A stretch of 64,000 bases of DNA from Micromonospora sp. WMMA1363 (GTDB taxonomy: Bacteria; Actinomycetota; Actinomycetes; Mycobacteriales; Micromonosporaceae), in the NCBI RefSeq assembly GCF_030345795.1, contig NZ_JAUALB010000015.1:62001-126000 (forward strand), read 5' to 3'. The notes under the pieces were generated by a model that saw only the letters and a program-made list of their open reading frames with translations, searched no databases and had not been told where the DNA came from. The position numbers and the translations under genes were made by a program. This document shows, in pieces, positions 23,790-32,322 of this stretch (positions are counted from its first letter, which is position 1; the number at the start of each line of letters is the position of its first letter).

Positions 23790-24953
23790 GATGAACATCC
23801 TCCCGAGGAGCACACAGCCCCTCTGAGCTGGGATGTCCGTCAAACCGGGTCAGGCCCACTGGCCACCACCTCGGCCCGGCACGTCACGATCGGCAAGCTG
23901 AACAAGGCGATCGCCGACGTCGTGGACGCGTTCACCGAGCTGGACCTGATCAAGGTGTGGGGTGACGGGTCGGTGGTGGCCGCGGACGGCACTCAGGTCG
24001 ACACGTTCATCGACAACCTGCTCGCCGAGACGTCGATCCGCTACGGCGGCACCGGCGGAATCGCCTACCACTACGTGTCGGACACCTACATCGCGTTGTT
24101 CTCCAAGTTCATCCCGGTCGGGGTGTGGGAGGCCGTGCACATCATCCAGGGCCTGCTCGACCAGCAGTCGAAGGTGCGGCCGGGCACGATCCACGCCGAC
24201 ACCCAGGGCCAGGCCCTACCGGTGTACGCGCTCGCGCATCTGTGCGGGTTCGAGCTGATGCCGCGGGTGCGTAACTGGAAGGACCTCAACTTCTACCGCG
24301 TGTCCGCGACCTCCCGGTTCCTGCACATCGAGGCCCTGTTCGGCGAGCCCGGCCGCAACGTCATCGACTGGGACCTCATCGAACGTCACTACGACGACCT
24401 GATGCGCGTCGTGCTGTCGGTGGCCGCCGGGAAGATCTCATCCGTGACGCTGCTGCGCCGGCTGTCGACCTACTCGCGGCGCAACAACTTCTACAAGGCG
24501 TTCCGCGAGGTCGGCCGGGTCATCCGCACGATCCAGCTGCTGCGGTACCTGTCGGACCCGCAGCTACGCCGGCGGACCACCGCGGCGACCAACAAGGTCG
24601 AGTCCTACAACAACTTCTCCGCCTGGTGCCGCTTCGGCAACGAGGGCCGGGTGCGGGACAACGACCCCGCCGAGCAGGAGAAACACATCAAGTTCTCCAC
24701 CCTGCTGACCAACGCGGTCATCTTCCACACCACCCTGGACATGATGAGCGTGCTGCGCCAGCTCGCCGCAGAGGGCTGGGAGATCACGCCGGAGGACCTG
24801 GCCGTGCTCTCGCCGTACCAGACGATGCGGATCAACCGGTTCGGCGTCTACGCCACCGACGAGATCACCGTCACCCCGGAGCAGTACGACGCGCACCTGC
24901 CCGACATCGACCTCACCCTCGACCCCGCTCCGGTGTCCTGACCTGGGCCTGTC

Positions 24954-25454
24954 TCAGCCCTGACCCTCGCCGCGCAGGTCGCGCATCAACGGGTCACCGT
25001 TGACCAGCGGCGCCCGGCGCACCGCGCCGAGGACCACCTCGGGCAGCAGATCGGGCCAGTCGTCCGGGCTGATCAAGAAGTGCGCGCCGGACCGCCACAC
25101 CGTCACCAGCACGGCCTGGGCCAGGGTGCGGTGGGTGGCCTCGGGCAAGGCCCCGTCCTTGACGGTGGCGCCGGCCGCGGCCGCGATGGCCTGCACGGCG
25201 GCGGCCTGCCAGTCGGGGTGGATCGGGTCGCCGGAGTACTGCATGAGCCGGGTGGCCGAGCGGCCGATCCCGTCGAGGATCCGGTCCCAGGTCTCGTAGT
25301 CGCGGCCACCGGCTGCGGCGTAACGGCCCATCATGGCCAGAACCTCGGACAGTTCGGCGTGCATCGCCGTGAGCTGCCGCACCAGCAGGGTGACCTGCTC
25401 GGTGGTCAGGTCGCCGGTCGGGACGTCGCGTACGTTACTGGCCACGGCCGACAC
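24954..25454 (-). CDS. Hypothetical protein in right end of Tn3-family element
   Basis: 166 residues, convergent with the transposase gene (12-base gap) and just inside the right inverted repeat. Helical, with LTTEQVTLLVRQLTAMHAEL, GRDYETWDRILDGIGRSATR and SGAHFLISPDDWPDLLPEVV. Start is uncertain between GTG at 25454 and GTG at 25445. No family recognised; passenger gene of the transposon or a target-gene remnant. Confidence 0.5.
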   Translation of the reverse strand: MSAVASNVRDVPTGDLTTEQVTLLVRQLTAMHAELSEVLAMMGRYAAAGGRDYETWDRILDGIGRSATRLMQYSGDPIHPDWQAAAVQAIAAAAGATVKDGALPEATHRTLAQAVLVTVWRSGAHFLISPDDWPDLLPEVVLGAVRRAPLVNGDPLMRDLRGEGQG

Positions 25455-25496
25455 CCTATCGACCTGCCGACATCCCCCACACCGAGCTACCGTTAG

Positions 25497-25535
25497 GTGA
25501 CTTTGGGGCTGGTGGCATGTACCCCGGCCGGGGGC
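25497..25535. repeat. Right inverted repeat of first Tn3-family element
   Basis: GTGACTTTGGGGCTGGTGGC at 25497-25516 matches 18 of 20 bases with the inner half of the inverted repeat of the complete transposon at 58243-63501, and the outer part (ACCCCGGCCGGGGGC) is also similar. Orientation shows the element lies to the left. The exact outer base is uncertain. Confidence 0.6.
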
Positions 25536-25559
25536 GTCGGGGCGCGCGACCGGCCCCGG

Positions 25560-25608
25560 ATATAGCGCAGCCCGCCGGCCACGGGGAAGCCGGCGGGCTG
25601 CGCTATAT
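25560..25608. terminator. Perfect 20-bp hairpin
   Basis: The arm 25560-25579 (ATATAGCGCAGCCCGCCGGC) is perfectly complementary to 25589-25608, with a 9-base loop. It lies just after the minus-strand coiled-coil gene. Confidence 0.85.
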
Positions 25609-25619
25609 GTCGGCTGAGG

Positions 25620-25958
25620 CTACTCCTGCTGGCCGTCGCGGTCGATCAGCCGGTTGAGCAGTCCCACGATCTCGGTCAGGTGGGCGCCGTGCTGATCGCG
25701 GAGGTGCCCGACCGTCGCGGTCAGCTGGTCGACCTTCTCGCCGAGCCCGGTGATCGCCTGTCCCTGTTCGAGTTGGGTCTCCCGCAGCGCGTTGAGCGTG
25801 CGGGTGTGCCCGCGCAACTCGGCCCGGTAGTCGGCGACGTCGCGATCGGCGCCGGACGCCAACGCGCGGGCTGCGGCCGCCTCCTGCCGCAGCACGCCGA
25901 CCTCCGCCTCCAGCGTGGCGACCCGCTGGGCGAGCTCGTCGAGGTTCATGGTGGTCAC
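25620..25958 (-). CDS. Small coiled-coil protein beside resolvase
   Basis: 112 residues, GTG at 25958 preceded by GGAAAGG (ATG at 25949 is possible). One long coiled coil: DELAQRVATLEAEVGVLRQE, QGQAITGLGEKVDQLTATVG, ending LNRLIDRDGQ. A protein of the same layout (58491-58760) is also encoded directly after a serine resolvase in the complete Tn3-family transposon, so the pairing seems conserved. It may bridge or regulate the resolvase; the function is unknown. Confidence 0.6.
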   Translation of the reverse strand: MTTMNLDELAQRVATLEAEVGVLRQEAAAARALASGADRDVADYRAELRGHTRTLNALRETQLEQGQAITGLGEKVDQLTATVGHLRDQHGAHLTEIVGLLNRLIDRDGQQE

Positions 25959-25978
25959 GGTACCTTTCCGCTGTGCGG

Positions 25979-26581
25979 CTATCGGCCGGTGAGGTGGGCG
26001 GCCAGTTCGGCGCGGTCGTCGATGAGTTTGTAGATGGTCGGGCGGGACACCGCGAAGTGCCGGGCGATGCCGGTGACGTTCCAGACCGGACGGTCGTCGG
26101 GGCCGCGTTCGTCGAGCATCTGGTAGACCTGCTTGATCTGGCGCATGGACAGCTTGTGCGGGCGCCCGCCGTTGCGGCCGCGGTTGGTGGTGGCGGCCAG
26201 GCCCTCCCGGGTGCCTTCCACGATCAGTTCCCGGTTGAACTCGTCGAATGCGCCGAGCAGGTGGAACATGAGTCGGCCGGTGGAGGTGGAGGTGTCGATG
26301 TCCTGCTGGGTGACCTTCAGGTCCACGCCCCGCTCACGCAGGTCACCGGTGAGGCTGATCAGGTGCTTGAGGCTGCGGAACAGCCGCGACAGCCGGGTGA
26401 TGACCAGGGTGTCGCCGCGGCGCAGCCGGGTCAGGGCCTTGTCCAGTTCCGGGCGGCTGGCGGTCTTGCCCGACACACCCTCGTCGATGTAGATCTCCTC
26501 GCAGCCGGCCTCGGCCAGTAGCTGGCGCTGACTGACGGAGTTCTGCTCGCGGGTCGACACCCGGGCGTAGCCGATCCTCAC
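25979..26581 (-). CDS. Serine resolvase/invertase
   Basis: 200 residues from GTG at 26581. The catalytic domain starts VRIGYARVSTREQNS (Ser at the ARVST motif), then GVSGKTASRPELDKALTRLR, LVITRLSRLFRSLKHL and LLGAFDEFNRELIVEGTREG. The C-terminus has an HTH (RHFAVSRPTIYKL). Typical of Tn3-family TnpR, which resolves cointegrates at res. The probable res lies just upstream (26630-26740). The coiled-coil gene follows after 20 bases. Confidence 0.9.
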   Translation of the reverse strand: MRIGYARVSTREQNSVSQRQLLAEAGCEEIYIDEGVSGKTASRPELDKALTRLRRGDTLVITRLSRLFRSLKHLISLTGDLRERGVDLKVTQQDIDTSTSTGRLMFHLLGAFDEFNRELIVEGTREGLAATTNRGRNGGRPHKLSMRQIKQVYQMLDERGPDDRPVWNVTGIARHFAVSRPTIYKLIDDRAELAAHLTGR

Positions 26582-26629
26582 CGGCCGAGTGTAAAGCAAT
26601 CACGGTCCCGCAAGCCATATTGGCTGACA

Positions 26630-26740
26630 GCGCCTTTATTGACACGTGTTTCTTGACACTCGACCTGGACCTTCTCAAGATCTCGAAGTTGAGGCGGGTG
26701 TCAAGAAAACACGTTCGAGATTCTTTGACACCCCAAAGCC
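26630..26740. promoter_or_regulatory. Candidate res site
   Basis: AT-richer DNA upstream of the resolvase with several related half sites: GACACGTGTTTCTTGACAC (26640-26660 area), its near-complement GTGTCAAGAAAACACG around 26698-26714, and TTTGACACC around 26724. Three spaced dyads ahead of tnpR are typical of res and also autoregulate tnpR. Confidence 0.55.
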
Positions 26741-26820
26741 GACGCATGCGATCTTGAGACAGCCTGTCAGCCCCAGCCCATCCCGACCTACTGCCGGTTT
26801 CCGCCAGTGTGACTCCCTAC

Positions 26821-26949
26821 ATGCGCCGTGACCTGCCCGCGCCGGGCCTGCCGACCTGCTCGTACCGCACCAGCTGCGACGAGGACCGCCGCGTGCTGCA
26901 GGTCGAGCGGGACGGCCAGGTGGTGGCCGAGGCCAGCGCGGGCTGGTGA
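26821..26949 (+). CDS. 42-residue reading frame abutting the NYN remnant
   Basis: Reads MRRDLPAPGLPTCSYRTSCD...VVAEASAGW. Its codon style looks coding, and it replaces the expected 3' part of the opposite-strand NYN gene. It may be the 3' end of a foreign gene brought in by rearrangement. Weak evidence for translation. Confidence 0.25.
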   Translation: MRRDLPAPGLPTCSYRTSCDEDRRVLQVERDGQVVAEASAGW

Positions 26950-27176
26950 CGGCCGAAGCCGGTGTTGGCCCAGTCGGCGTACGCCTTGCGGATGGAGGCG
27001 TTGCCGTAGAAGCCGCGGCACAGGTGCGTCAGCGCTTTGGCCGGGATGGGGTCGCTCTGCCCAGGCAGGCCCTTGCCGGCCCCGCAGACCAGGTTCTCGA
27101 AGTCGATGAAAACCGCGACCCGGGCCTCGGGTGAGTAGCGCGCGAGTGGTCCGCCGGTGCCGTTGTCGTGGTCCAT
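26950..27176 (-). pseudogene. NYN-domain (PIN-like RNase) gene, 3'-truncated
   Basis: From ATG at 27176 the protein reads ...EARVAVFIDFENLVCGAGKG, then PAKALTHLCRGFYGNASIRKAYADW, ending near FGRHQ. FIDFENL with Asp and Asn is the start of an NYN (LabA/DUF88-like) nuclease fold. The rest of the domain, including the late acidic residues, is missing: the frame continues into unrelated sequence of a + strand frame. It follows the 27195-27779 gene by 18 bases, so the two formed an operon. Confidence 0.65.
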
Positions 27177-27194
27177 CAGAGCGTGGTCCGTGTC

Positions 27195-27779
27195 TCAGTC
27201 GGTCATCCGCATCAGGTCGCCGAGGTTGCGGTGCAGCGCCGCGTCGGCCGCCGCGCGTTCGAGGGCGTCCATAGCTTTGGACAGGGCCCGGCCGGCGTCG
27301 GTGGCCTCCCCGGCGGGGCGCAGCGGGTCGGACGCGGTCCGTTTGGCGGTGGCCATTCCCGACAGCGCTCCGGCGACGGTGCGGATCGTGCGGACGAGGA
27401 CGTCACCGGAGCCCACCTGCCCCTGACGGGGTATGGGGCCGCCGAAGTCCAGCCCGGACAGCGCCATCGCCAGCCTGACGGCCCGCCACTCGATCAGGGC
27501 CCACTCGTCGGACTCGCGTTGGCAGTTCGCCCCGGCGAACGCCATCAGGGTGATCTCGGCGATGTCGTCGACCCCGGCGCCGGCGGTGCGGGCGGCGTCC
27601 TCGGCTCGGCTGGCGTGGGCCTCGACCACGCCGACCAGGGCGTGCGCGAGGCGGGCGGTGACCAGCTCAGGGCTTACCCCGTCGGCGGCAGCATCGTCCA
27701 GGTCGACGGCGACCTTCATGCCGAACCGGTCCAGCAGCCCGATCAGCTCGTCCAGGCTCAGCACACCCGCCATCAGCAT
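27195..27779 (-). CDS. Helical hypothetical protein upstream of NYN gene
   Basis: 194 residues. ATG at 27779 is chosen for GAGGGTGAGA just before it. Entirely helical: LSLDELIGLLDRFGMKVAVD, VTARLAHALVGVVEAHASRA, NCQRESDEWALIEWRAVRLAMAL (cited in part). No known domain; it may bind or control the NYN protein encoded next. Function unknown. Confidence 0.55.
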   Translation of the reverse strand: MLMAGVLSLDELIGLLDRFGMKVAVDLDDAAADGVSPELVTARLAHALVGVVEAHASRAEDAARTAGAGVDDIAEITLMAFAGANCQRESDEWALIEWRAVRLAMALSGLDFGGPIPRQGQVGSGDVLVRTIRTVAGALSGMATAKRTASDPLRPAGEATDAGRALSKAMDALERAAADAALHRNLGDLMRMTD

Positions 27780-28254
27780 TCTCACCCTCGTTCCGTCCAC
27801 TGCGCCCCAGCCCGTGTACGGCCGGACGCTACACCTGTCGATGTCGGCGTCCTGGGCGCGGGTGAGGGCGCGGCTCGCCGCGAGTTTCGGCGTGTGAGCC
27901 AGTGCGGCGGTACGACCGGCACCACCACCAATCCACCGGCTGCCGACCAGGCCAGCAACGGGTGGCAACGGGGCCACCGTCGCGCCGCCAGCCCCCTGAA
28001 ACAGGGCCGCGGAACGCCGCACCCGAAACGAGCATCAGGGGTGCTCGGACCGGCAAGGAAACCCGCGTGAGATTGGCGGAACGTGCCAACCCATAAGACG
28101 TGCCAACCTTGGCGGCTATCCGGGGGTGCACCGGGTCGCGGCTTGGACGGCGGCGGAGTCCGTCCACATCGCACCTTATCGACCTGTCAGCGCAGGTCGT
28201 GGCCGTTGTGACAGGCGCCAGCGGCGGTCAGCTCGTGGCTGAACCTCGTGGTGT
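27780..28254. other. 475-base intergenic region, no gene seen
   Basis: No convincing reading frame, hairpin or repeat. It holds the promoter of the minus-strand operon at its left and of the small + genes at its right. Confidence 0.5.
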
Positions 28255-28443
28255 GTGAACGTTCAAGCACAAAACGCGCGCGCGTACGCGAGGATTCACG
28301 CGGGTGCCGATCGGGGGCGGGAGTTCCGAGCGCCGCCTACGTGGCGTGGGAAGGTCCACCAATTCCGGGATTGGGCCCACAAGCGGCGGCCGGCGGCCCG
28401 ATTCGACACTTCGGGGCTGGCGCGGCGCACCACGCCGACGTGA
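28255..28443 (+). CDS. 62-residue small basic protein
   Basis: GTG at 28255; product VNVQAQNARAYARIHAGADR...WRGKVHQFRDWAHKRRPAARFD. Basic and helical. Its TGA overlaps the GTG of the next gene (GTGA), a pattern used repeatedly by real genes in this window. No RBS is obvious. Function unknown. Confidence 0.4.
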   Translation: MNVQAQNARAYARIHAGADRGREFRAPPTWRGKVHQFRDWAHKRRPAARFDTSGLARRTTPT

Positions 28444-28601
28444 CCGTGTGGGCCGATCGGATCCGGCGCAGCCTCTACGCCGCGGTCCGCGACATCACCG
28501 GCACGCTCAACCACCTCGACCAGCACCCGTGGACCCCGCTGACCGGCCCGGGGGATCGACGGCCGGTCGCGTACGTGCTCAACCCGCCGCTCAAGCCCTG
28601 A
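28440..28601 (+). CDS. 53-residue small protein coupled to the previous gene
   Basis: Starts VTVWADRIRRSLYAAVRDIT and ends RPVAYVLNPPLKP. The overlap with the 62-residue gene suggests coupling; alternatively the two are halves of one gene with a frameshift. Confidence 0.4.
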   Translation: MTVWADRIRRSLYAAVRDITGTLNHLDQHPWTPLTGPGDRRPVAYVLNPPLKP

Positions 28602-29056
28602 CACCAGGTGAGAGATCACCGCTGACAGGAGATGAGAGACCCACTGCTACCGAGACGAGAGATCCCAGGTCGCGGCTTGGACGCCGGCGGCGTGGCTTCG
28701 TTGGCGAATGTTGCCGTTTGCTCTTGATCCGAACGGCAAGGTTCGTGGGGCTGTTGGTGCAGGTCGTCGCGGGTTTGGCGGGAGTTCCCGCACCGACCGG
28801 GAGCGGCGCCGGCACGCCGCCGAGCTGCGCGCCGCCCGACCGACGAGTACCGCCTGGACGTCTGCACCGACCCCGAGCCCGCGATTCGGTTCAGCGGTTG
28901 TGCGAACAGCAGGATGAGCAGCGCGAGCACACGGTCGGGGCGTTTCGATTCGCGGCGTACGGCAGTTGTCTACTCGACAGCTACGTATGCCCATCGTGGT
29001 AGATTCGCGTCGATCTTGGACTTTGGCGATGGCCCATCTCTCATTTTGGAGACACC
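28602..29056. other. 455-base region, no firm gene
   Basis: Contains patches with coding-like composition but no start/RBS/frame combination I can support; probably decayed gene remnants, plus the promoter of the sulfotransferase gene near its right end. Confidence 0.4.
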
Positions 29057-29449
29057 TTGCGAGCCCTTGTCCCGCGCCGGTTGAGGGCCCGGCTCTCGCC
29101 GCTGCGCCGGAGGGTCGTCCGCCTGCTCCGGCGCGTCAAGCTGCGGATGGCCACGCGCGCGAGCAGCGCCAGGCAATACCAGTTCGTCTTTATCGTCACG
29201 TACGCGCGCTCGGGGTCGACCCTGCTCGCGGGCATCCTGAACAGCCTTCCTGGCTACCGGATCTGCGGTGAGAACTACAACGCGCTGTACCGGCTGTACC
29301 AGGCCGACACGGCGATCGCCAAGGCATGCGACAGGTATTCGGGCGACGGCTACCTTGTGCCGCAGAACGCCTGGTATGGAGTACCTCGCATCCGCCCGCA
29401 CCGCTTCCGCGCAGAATTGGTCGACAACTTCGTCAGCAATGAAGTAATC

Positions 29450-30292
29450 TCAGCGACTTTGCGGTAGGTACTTGTACTCGAAATGGGTCAGGTGGAGTGC
29501 GGCGGCGAGGATGTCGCTGATCCGGTGTGGGCTGGCGGTGGTATGCCGGAGGGTTTTCCAGCGTCCGACCAGGATCGCGAAGCCGCGTTCGCCCTGCCAG
29601 CGCAGTCCGCGTAGCAGCCGGTTGTAGGCGCGGTTGTCGGGAGCGAGCCGCTGCCCGTCGGTGGGCTGCTTGACCGGGACTTTGACGCCTTGACCTGCGC
29701 CTTCGTAACCGGAGTCGGCCAGGGTAGGCAGGTCGAGTTCGGAGGCGGCCCAGTTCAGGGCAGCCGTGATGCCCTGCTGTTGGGCGCAGGTCAGATCGTG
29801 CAGATGCCCCGGCATCGCCGCGGAGGTCCACACCGGCAGGCCGTCCGGGCGCATGACCGCTTGAACGTTTCCGCCGAAGTCACGATGCTTGCCGGAATAC
29901 CAGGCGTCGATCGTGTCGCCCTTGACGCTGAGGGTGGTCTCGGCCACCCGGTCGCAGTCGAACAGCTTTCCGTCCAGGATCACGTACGACCAGCCGTCGT
30001 CGGCGACCCGGCGCAGGGCTGTGTGTAGATCCTGGGCCTGCGCGGCCAACACTGCGACACCCTCGGCCATATACCGGTACGCAGTGGCCCGGGAGATGCC
30101 GAACCCGGCGCCCAGCAGGGTCGCGTCCTCGCCTTTGCGGAACCAGACGAGCACCAGGAGTGCCTGGTAGAAGCAGGTCAACGCGCGGGTGTCGCGCCGT
30201 GTCCCCTTGGCTCGGCGTTGCGCGGCAAGCAGCCGGCCGAGGTACTGCACGAGTTCCCTGGGGACGTCGACCATGGCACGATAGGCAATCAC
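29450..30292 (-). CDS. IS5-type transposase (DDE_Tnp_4/HARBI1-like), element A
   Basis: 280 residues from GTG at 30292 (GAGGG 6-10 bases upstream). N-terminal HTH (LLGAGFGISRATAYRYMAEG) and DDE core with VILDGKLFDCDR, WYSGKHRDFGGNVQAV, LADSGYEGAGQG and the final Glu in RWQGERGFAILVGRW. Complete and possibly active; the IS3 copy inserted upstream of its start, near the element's 5' end. Confidence 0.88.
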   Translation of the reverse strand: MIAYRAMVDVPRELVQYLGRLLAAQRRAKGTRRDTRALTCFYQALLVLVWFRKGEDATLLGAGFGISRATAYRYMAEGVAVLAAQAQDLHTALRRVADDGWSYVILDGKLFDCDRVAETTLSVKGDTIDAWYSGKHRDFGGNVQAVMRPDGLPVWTSAAMPGHLHDLTCAQQQGITAALNWAASELDLPTLADSGYEGAGQGVKVPVKQPTDGQRLAPDNRAYNRLLRGLRWQGERGFAILVGRWKTLRHTTASPHRISDILAAALHLTHFEYKYLPQSR

Positions 30293-30476
30293 GTGGAGCC
30301 CTCTCGAAGACGTGGATCTTGTCGCAAAGACCTGTCTATCGATGGCTCCACGCCCACTTCCAGCACCGTCCGGCGTGACCCGGTTCGCCCGTGTCGTACC
30401 AATCAACTGGGCCTGACCCGGTTTGACGGACATCCCAGCTCAGAGGGGCTGTGTGCTCCTCGGGAGGATGTTCATC

Positions 30477-30788
30477 ATGGAAGGCATGGGCAAGAAACCA
30501 CGCCGGCCGCGCAGAGCGTTCACGCCGGAGTTCAAGGCGGAGATCGTCGAGGTGTGCCGGCGGGGTGACCGATCGGTGGCGCAGGTCGTGAGGGACTTCG
30601 ACCTGACCGAGACCGCGGTCCGTGAGTGGGTCAGGCAGGCCGACATCGACGCCGGCACCCGCAGCGACGGGTTGACCAGCGACGAGCGCGACGAGCTGGC
30701 GCGGCTGCGGCGGGAGAACCGCCGGCTCCGCGAGGACGTCGACATCCTGAAACGGGCCACGGCTTTCTTCGTGAGGGAGACCCGGTGA
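30477..30788 (+). CDS. IS3-family transposase orfA, copy 2
   Basis: 103 residues from ATG at 30477 (GGGAGG upstream). Identical in sequence to orfA of copy 1: HTH (FKAEIVEVCRRGDRSVAQVV) and zipper. It overlaps orfB by GTGA. Confidence 0.9.
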   Translation: MEGMGKKPRRPRRAFTPEFKAEIVEVCRRGDRSVAQVVRDFDLTETAVREWVRQADIDAGTRSDGLTSDERDELARLRRENRRLREDVDILKRATAFFVRETR

Positions 30789-31682
30789 ACGTGTACCCGT
30801 TCATCAAGGCGGAGAAGGCGCGGCCCGACGGGAACGTGAAGCGTTCCTGTGAGCTGCTGGAGGTCTCCCGGTCCGCCTACTACCAGCACCGTGCCGGGCC
30901 GTCGCGGCGGGAACGCGACGACGCAGACCTCGCCGCCCGCATCGCGCAGATCCACGCCGACTCGGCCGGCACCTACGGCGCACCCCGGGTCCGCGCCGAA
31001 CTCGCCGCCCAGGGGCGGCGGCACTCCGGCAAGCGGGTCGCCCGGCTGATGCGGGGCGCCGGGTTGTGCGGCCGCACGCCGAAGCGGTGGCGCACCACGA
31101 CCGTGCCCGACCCGGGGGGCGGCGTTGTCGGCGGACCTGATCCGCCGGGACTTCGACGTCGCCGCCGGCCGGGTCGACACCCGCTGGTGCGGCGACATCA
31201 CCTACATCCACACGTGGGAGGGCTGGCTGTACCTCGCCACCGTCATCGACATCGCCTCACGCCGGGTTGTGGGCTGGGCGACCGCCGACCACCTACGGAC
31301 CGATCTGCCCGCTCAGGCGTTGTCCAACGCGATCGCCGTCCGACGCCCGACCGGGCCGGTGATCTTCCACAGCGACCGGGGTTGCCAGTACACGAGTGCG
31401 CAGTACGCCCGGCTGGCCGACCGCAACGGGGTGCGGTTGTCGGTCGGTGGGCGGGGTCAGTCCTACGACAACGCGATGGCCGAGGCGTTCAACTCCCTCT
31501 ACAAGGCCGAACTGCTCGACCGGAGGGCGTGGCCGACCCGGGCCGCCGCCCGTGCGGCGATCTTCGAGTGGATCGAGGGGTGGTACAACACCCGCCGCCG
31601 CCATTCCACCCTGGACTACATGAGCCCGGCCGAGTATGAGGCGACGGCCTATTCCCGCAGGCCAACGAGCAAGGTAGCGTGA
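30785..31682 (+). pseudogene. IS3-family orfB, copy 2, frameshifted and mosaic
   Basis: Compared with copy 1 there is an extra G in a G-run near 31115, which breaks the frame before the catalytic core. In addition the stretch around the catalytic Glu reads GQSYDNAMAEAFNSLYKAELL instead of GQCWDNAVAESFFATIKTELL (cited in part), while the flanking sequence on both sides is nearly identical. This looks like a patch from a different IS3 element. Confidence 0.85.
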
Positions 31683-32191
31683 GATCAACTTACCGACCCT
31701 GTCCGTCAAACCGGGTCAACCCCACAACACATTCGCGTCGCTGAGATCAGCTCAATGTGCTGCGTCCCGAGCCCGGCGACAAGGTCCTCGGGTTCAAGGA
31801 GATCCGGTACACCCCGGAACACATGCTCGACCTCGCCGGATACCTGGAGTTCCTCCGCCAGGCGTTCCCCAACTGCAAGATCGTCTTTAACCACCGCGAT
31901 CCTGCGGCCGTCGCGAAGAGCTCCTGGTGGGTGAAGGTCAGGGGGGCCGAAGAGAAGATCAGGGCAGCCGACGAGCGCCTCTTGACAGTCGATGTAGACG
32001 ACAGGCACTTTCACTTTTCTTATGACGAGATCGACGACAGCCTCGACAACATCCGGGCGCTGATGCGGTTTCTCGGTGTGCGGTTCGACGAGCGGGCGAT
32101 CCGCAAGGTTCTCGGCACGCCACATTCCACGATAACGACCCGGCTTCCGACGACTCGTCAAGTGGCGCACCAGCAGCGAGGGACGCATTAG

Positions 32192-32322
32192 CCTCGGCCC
32201 TTGGTTAAGGCCCGGGTTCGACGTAATTCGGTGACCTGGAGAGTCGAATCTTGGTTCTGACCTGGGCGGACATGGTGGGACCGCCTGGAGGGCGTTTCTC
32301 TAGGCGTTGGCGTTTCGGCTGG
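32192..32322. other. Spacer between sulfotransferase and transposase fragments
   Basis: 131 bases without a recognisable gene. Confidence 0.4.

Larger units (their letters stand above)
22543..23858 (-). mobile_element. IS3-family element, copy 1 (intact)
   Basis: 1316 bp. Ends are 25-bp imperfect inverted repeats beginning TGGGGT/TGGGCC and continuing with the identical TGACCCGGTTTGACGGACA. A 3-bp target duplication CTG flanks it (22540-22542 and 23859-23861), and its excision in silico restores the Tn3 transposase frame. It carries orfA and orfB on the minus strand. Copies 2 and 3 are at 30408 and 56151. Confidence 0.93.
20545..24941 (+). pseudogene. Tn3-family transposase gene split by an IS3 element
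   Basis: The 5' part (20545-22542) encodes 666 codons including the N-terminal domain (YPRFKRFLSARELHVFY, FMVQMKCFNRMGYFP) and the 3' part (23862-24941) the rest of the catalytic domain (IGKLNKAIADVVD, LIKVWGDGSVVAADGTQ, KVESYNNFSAW). Removing the IS3 element with one copy of its CTG duplication joins HEL to ATTSARHVTIGKLNK in frame, giving about 1025 residues, the usual size for Tn3 transposases. It is inactive as it stands. It is not closely similar to the transposase at 59827-62868. Confidence 0.9.
30408..31724 (+). mobile_element. IS3-family element, copy 2
   Basis: 1317 bp, same ends as copy 1, flanked by a 4-bp CAAC duplication (30404-30407, 31725-31728) in the 5' end of IS5-type element A; the uninterrupted equivalent (AATCAACACATTTGCG) is seen in reverse complement near 35826. 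It is one base longer than copy 1 because of an extra G in orfB. Confidence 0.92.
29441..31753 (-). mobile_element. IS5-type (DDE_Tnp_4) element A, with IS3 copy 2 inside
   Basis: Ends share ATCTCAGCGAC preceded by GAGCTG at the 5' end and GAAGTA at the 3' end. A 3-bp AAT duplication (29438-29440, 31754-31756) flanks it within the sulfotransferase gene. Without the nested IS3 it would be about 992 bp. A degenerate second copy is at 35808-36381. Confidence 0.85.
29057..32191 (+). pseudogene. Sulfotransferase gene disrupted by nested IS elements
   Basis: The 5' part (29057-29440, TTG start with GGAG 6 bases upstream) encodes FVFIVTYARSGSTLLAGIL, which carries the PAPS 5'-phosphosulfate loop. 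The 3' part (31757-32191) encodes VLRPEPGDKVLGFKEIRY and KIVFNHRDPAAVAKSSWW, the 3'-phosphate-binding motif with Arg and Ser. Removing the inserted DNA with one AAT duplication joins ...NFVSN to VLRPEPG in frame, giving 272 residues. It would sulfate a carbohydrate, lipid or metabolite using PAPS. The interrupted copy is inactive. Confidence 0.88.

Noticed and set aside
28691..28917. 69-residue + strand frame with Arg-rich sequence
   Set aside because: No start with RBS and composition typical of a high-GC shadow frame.
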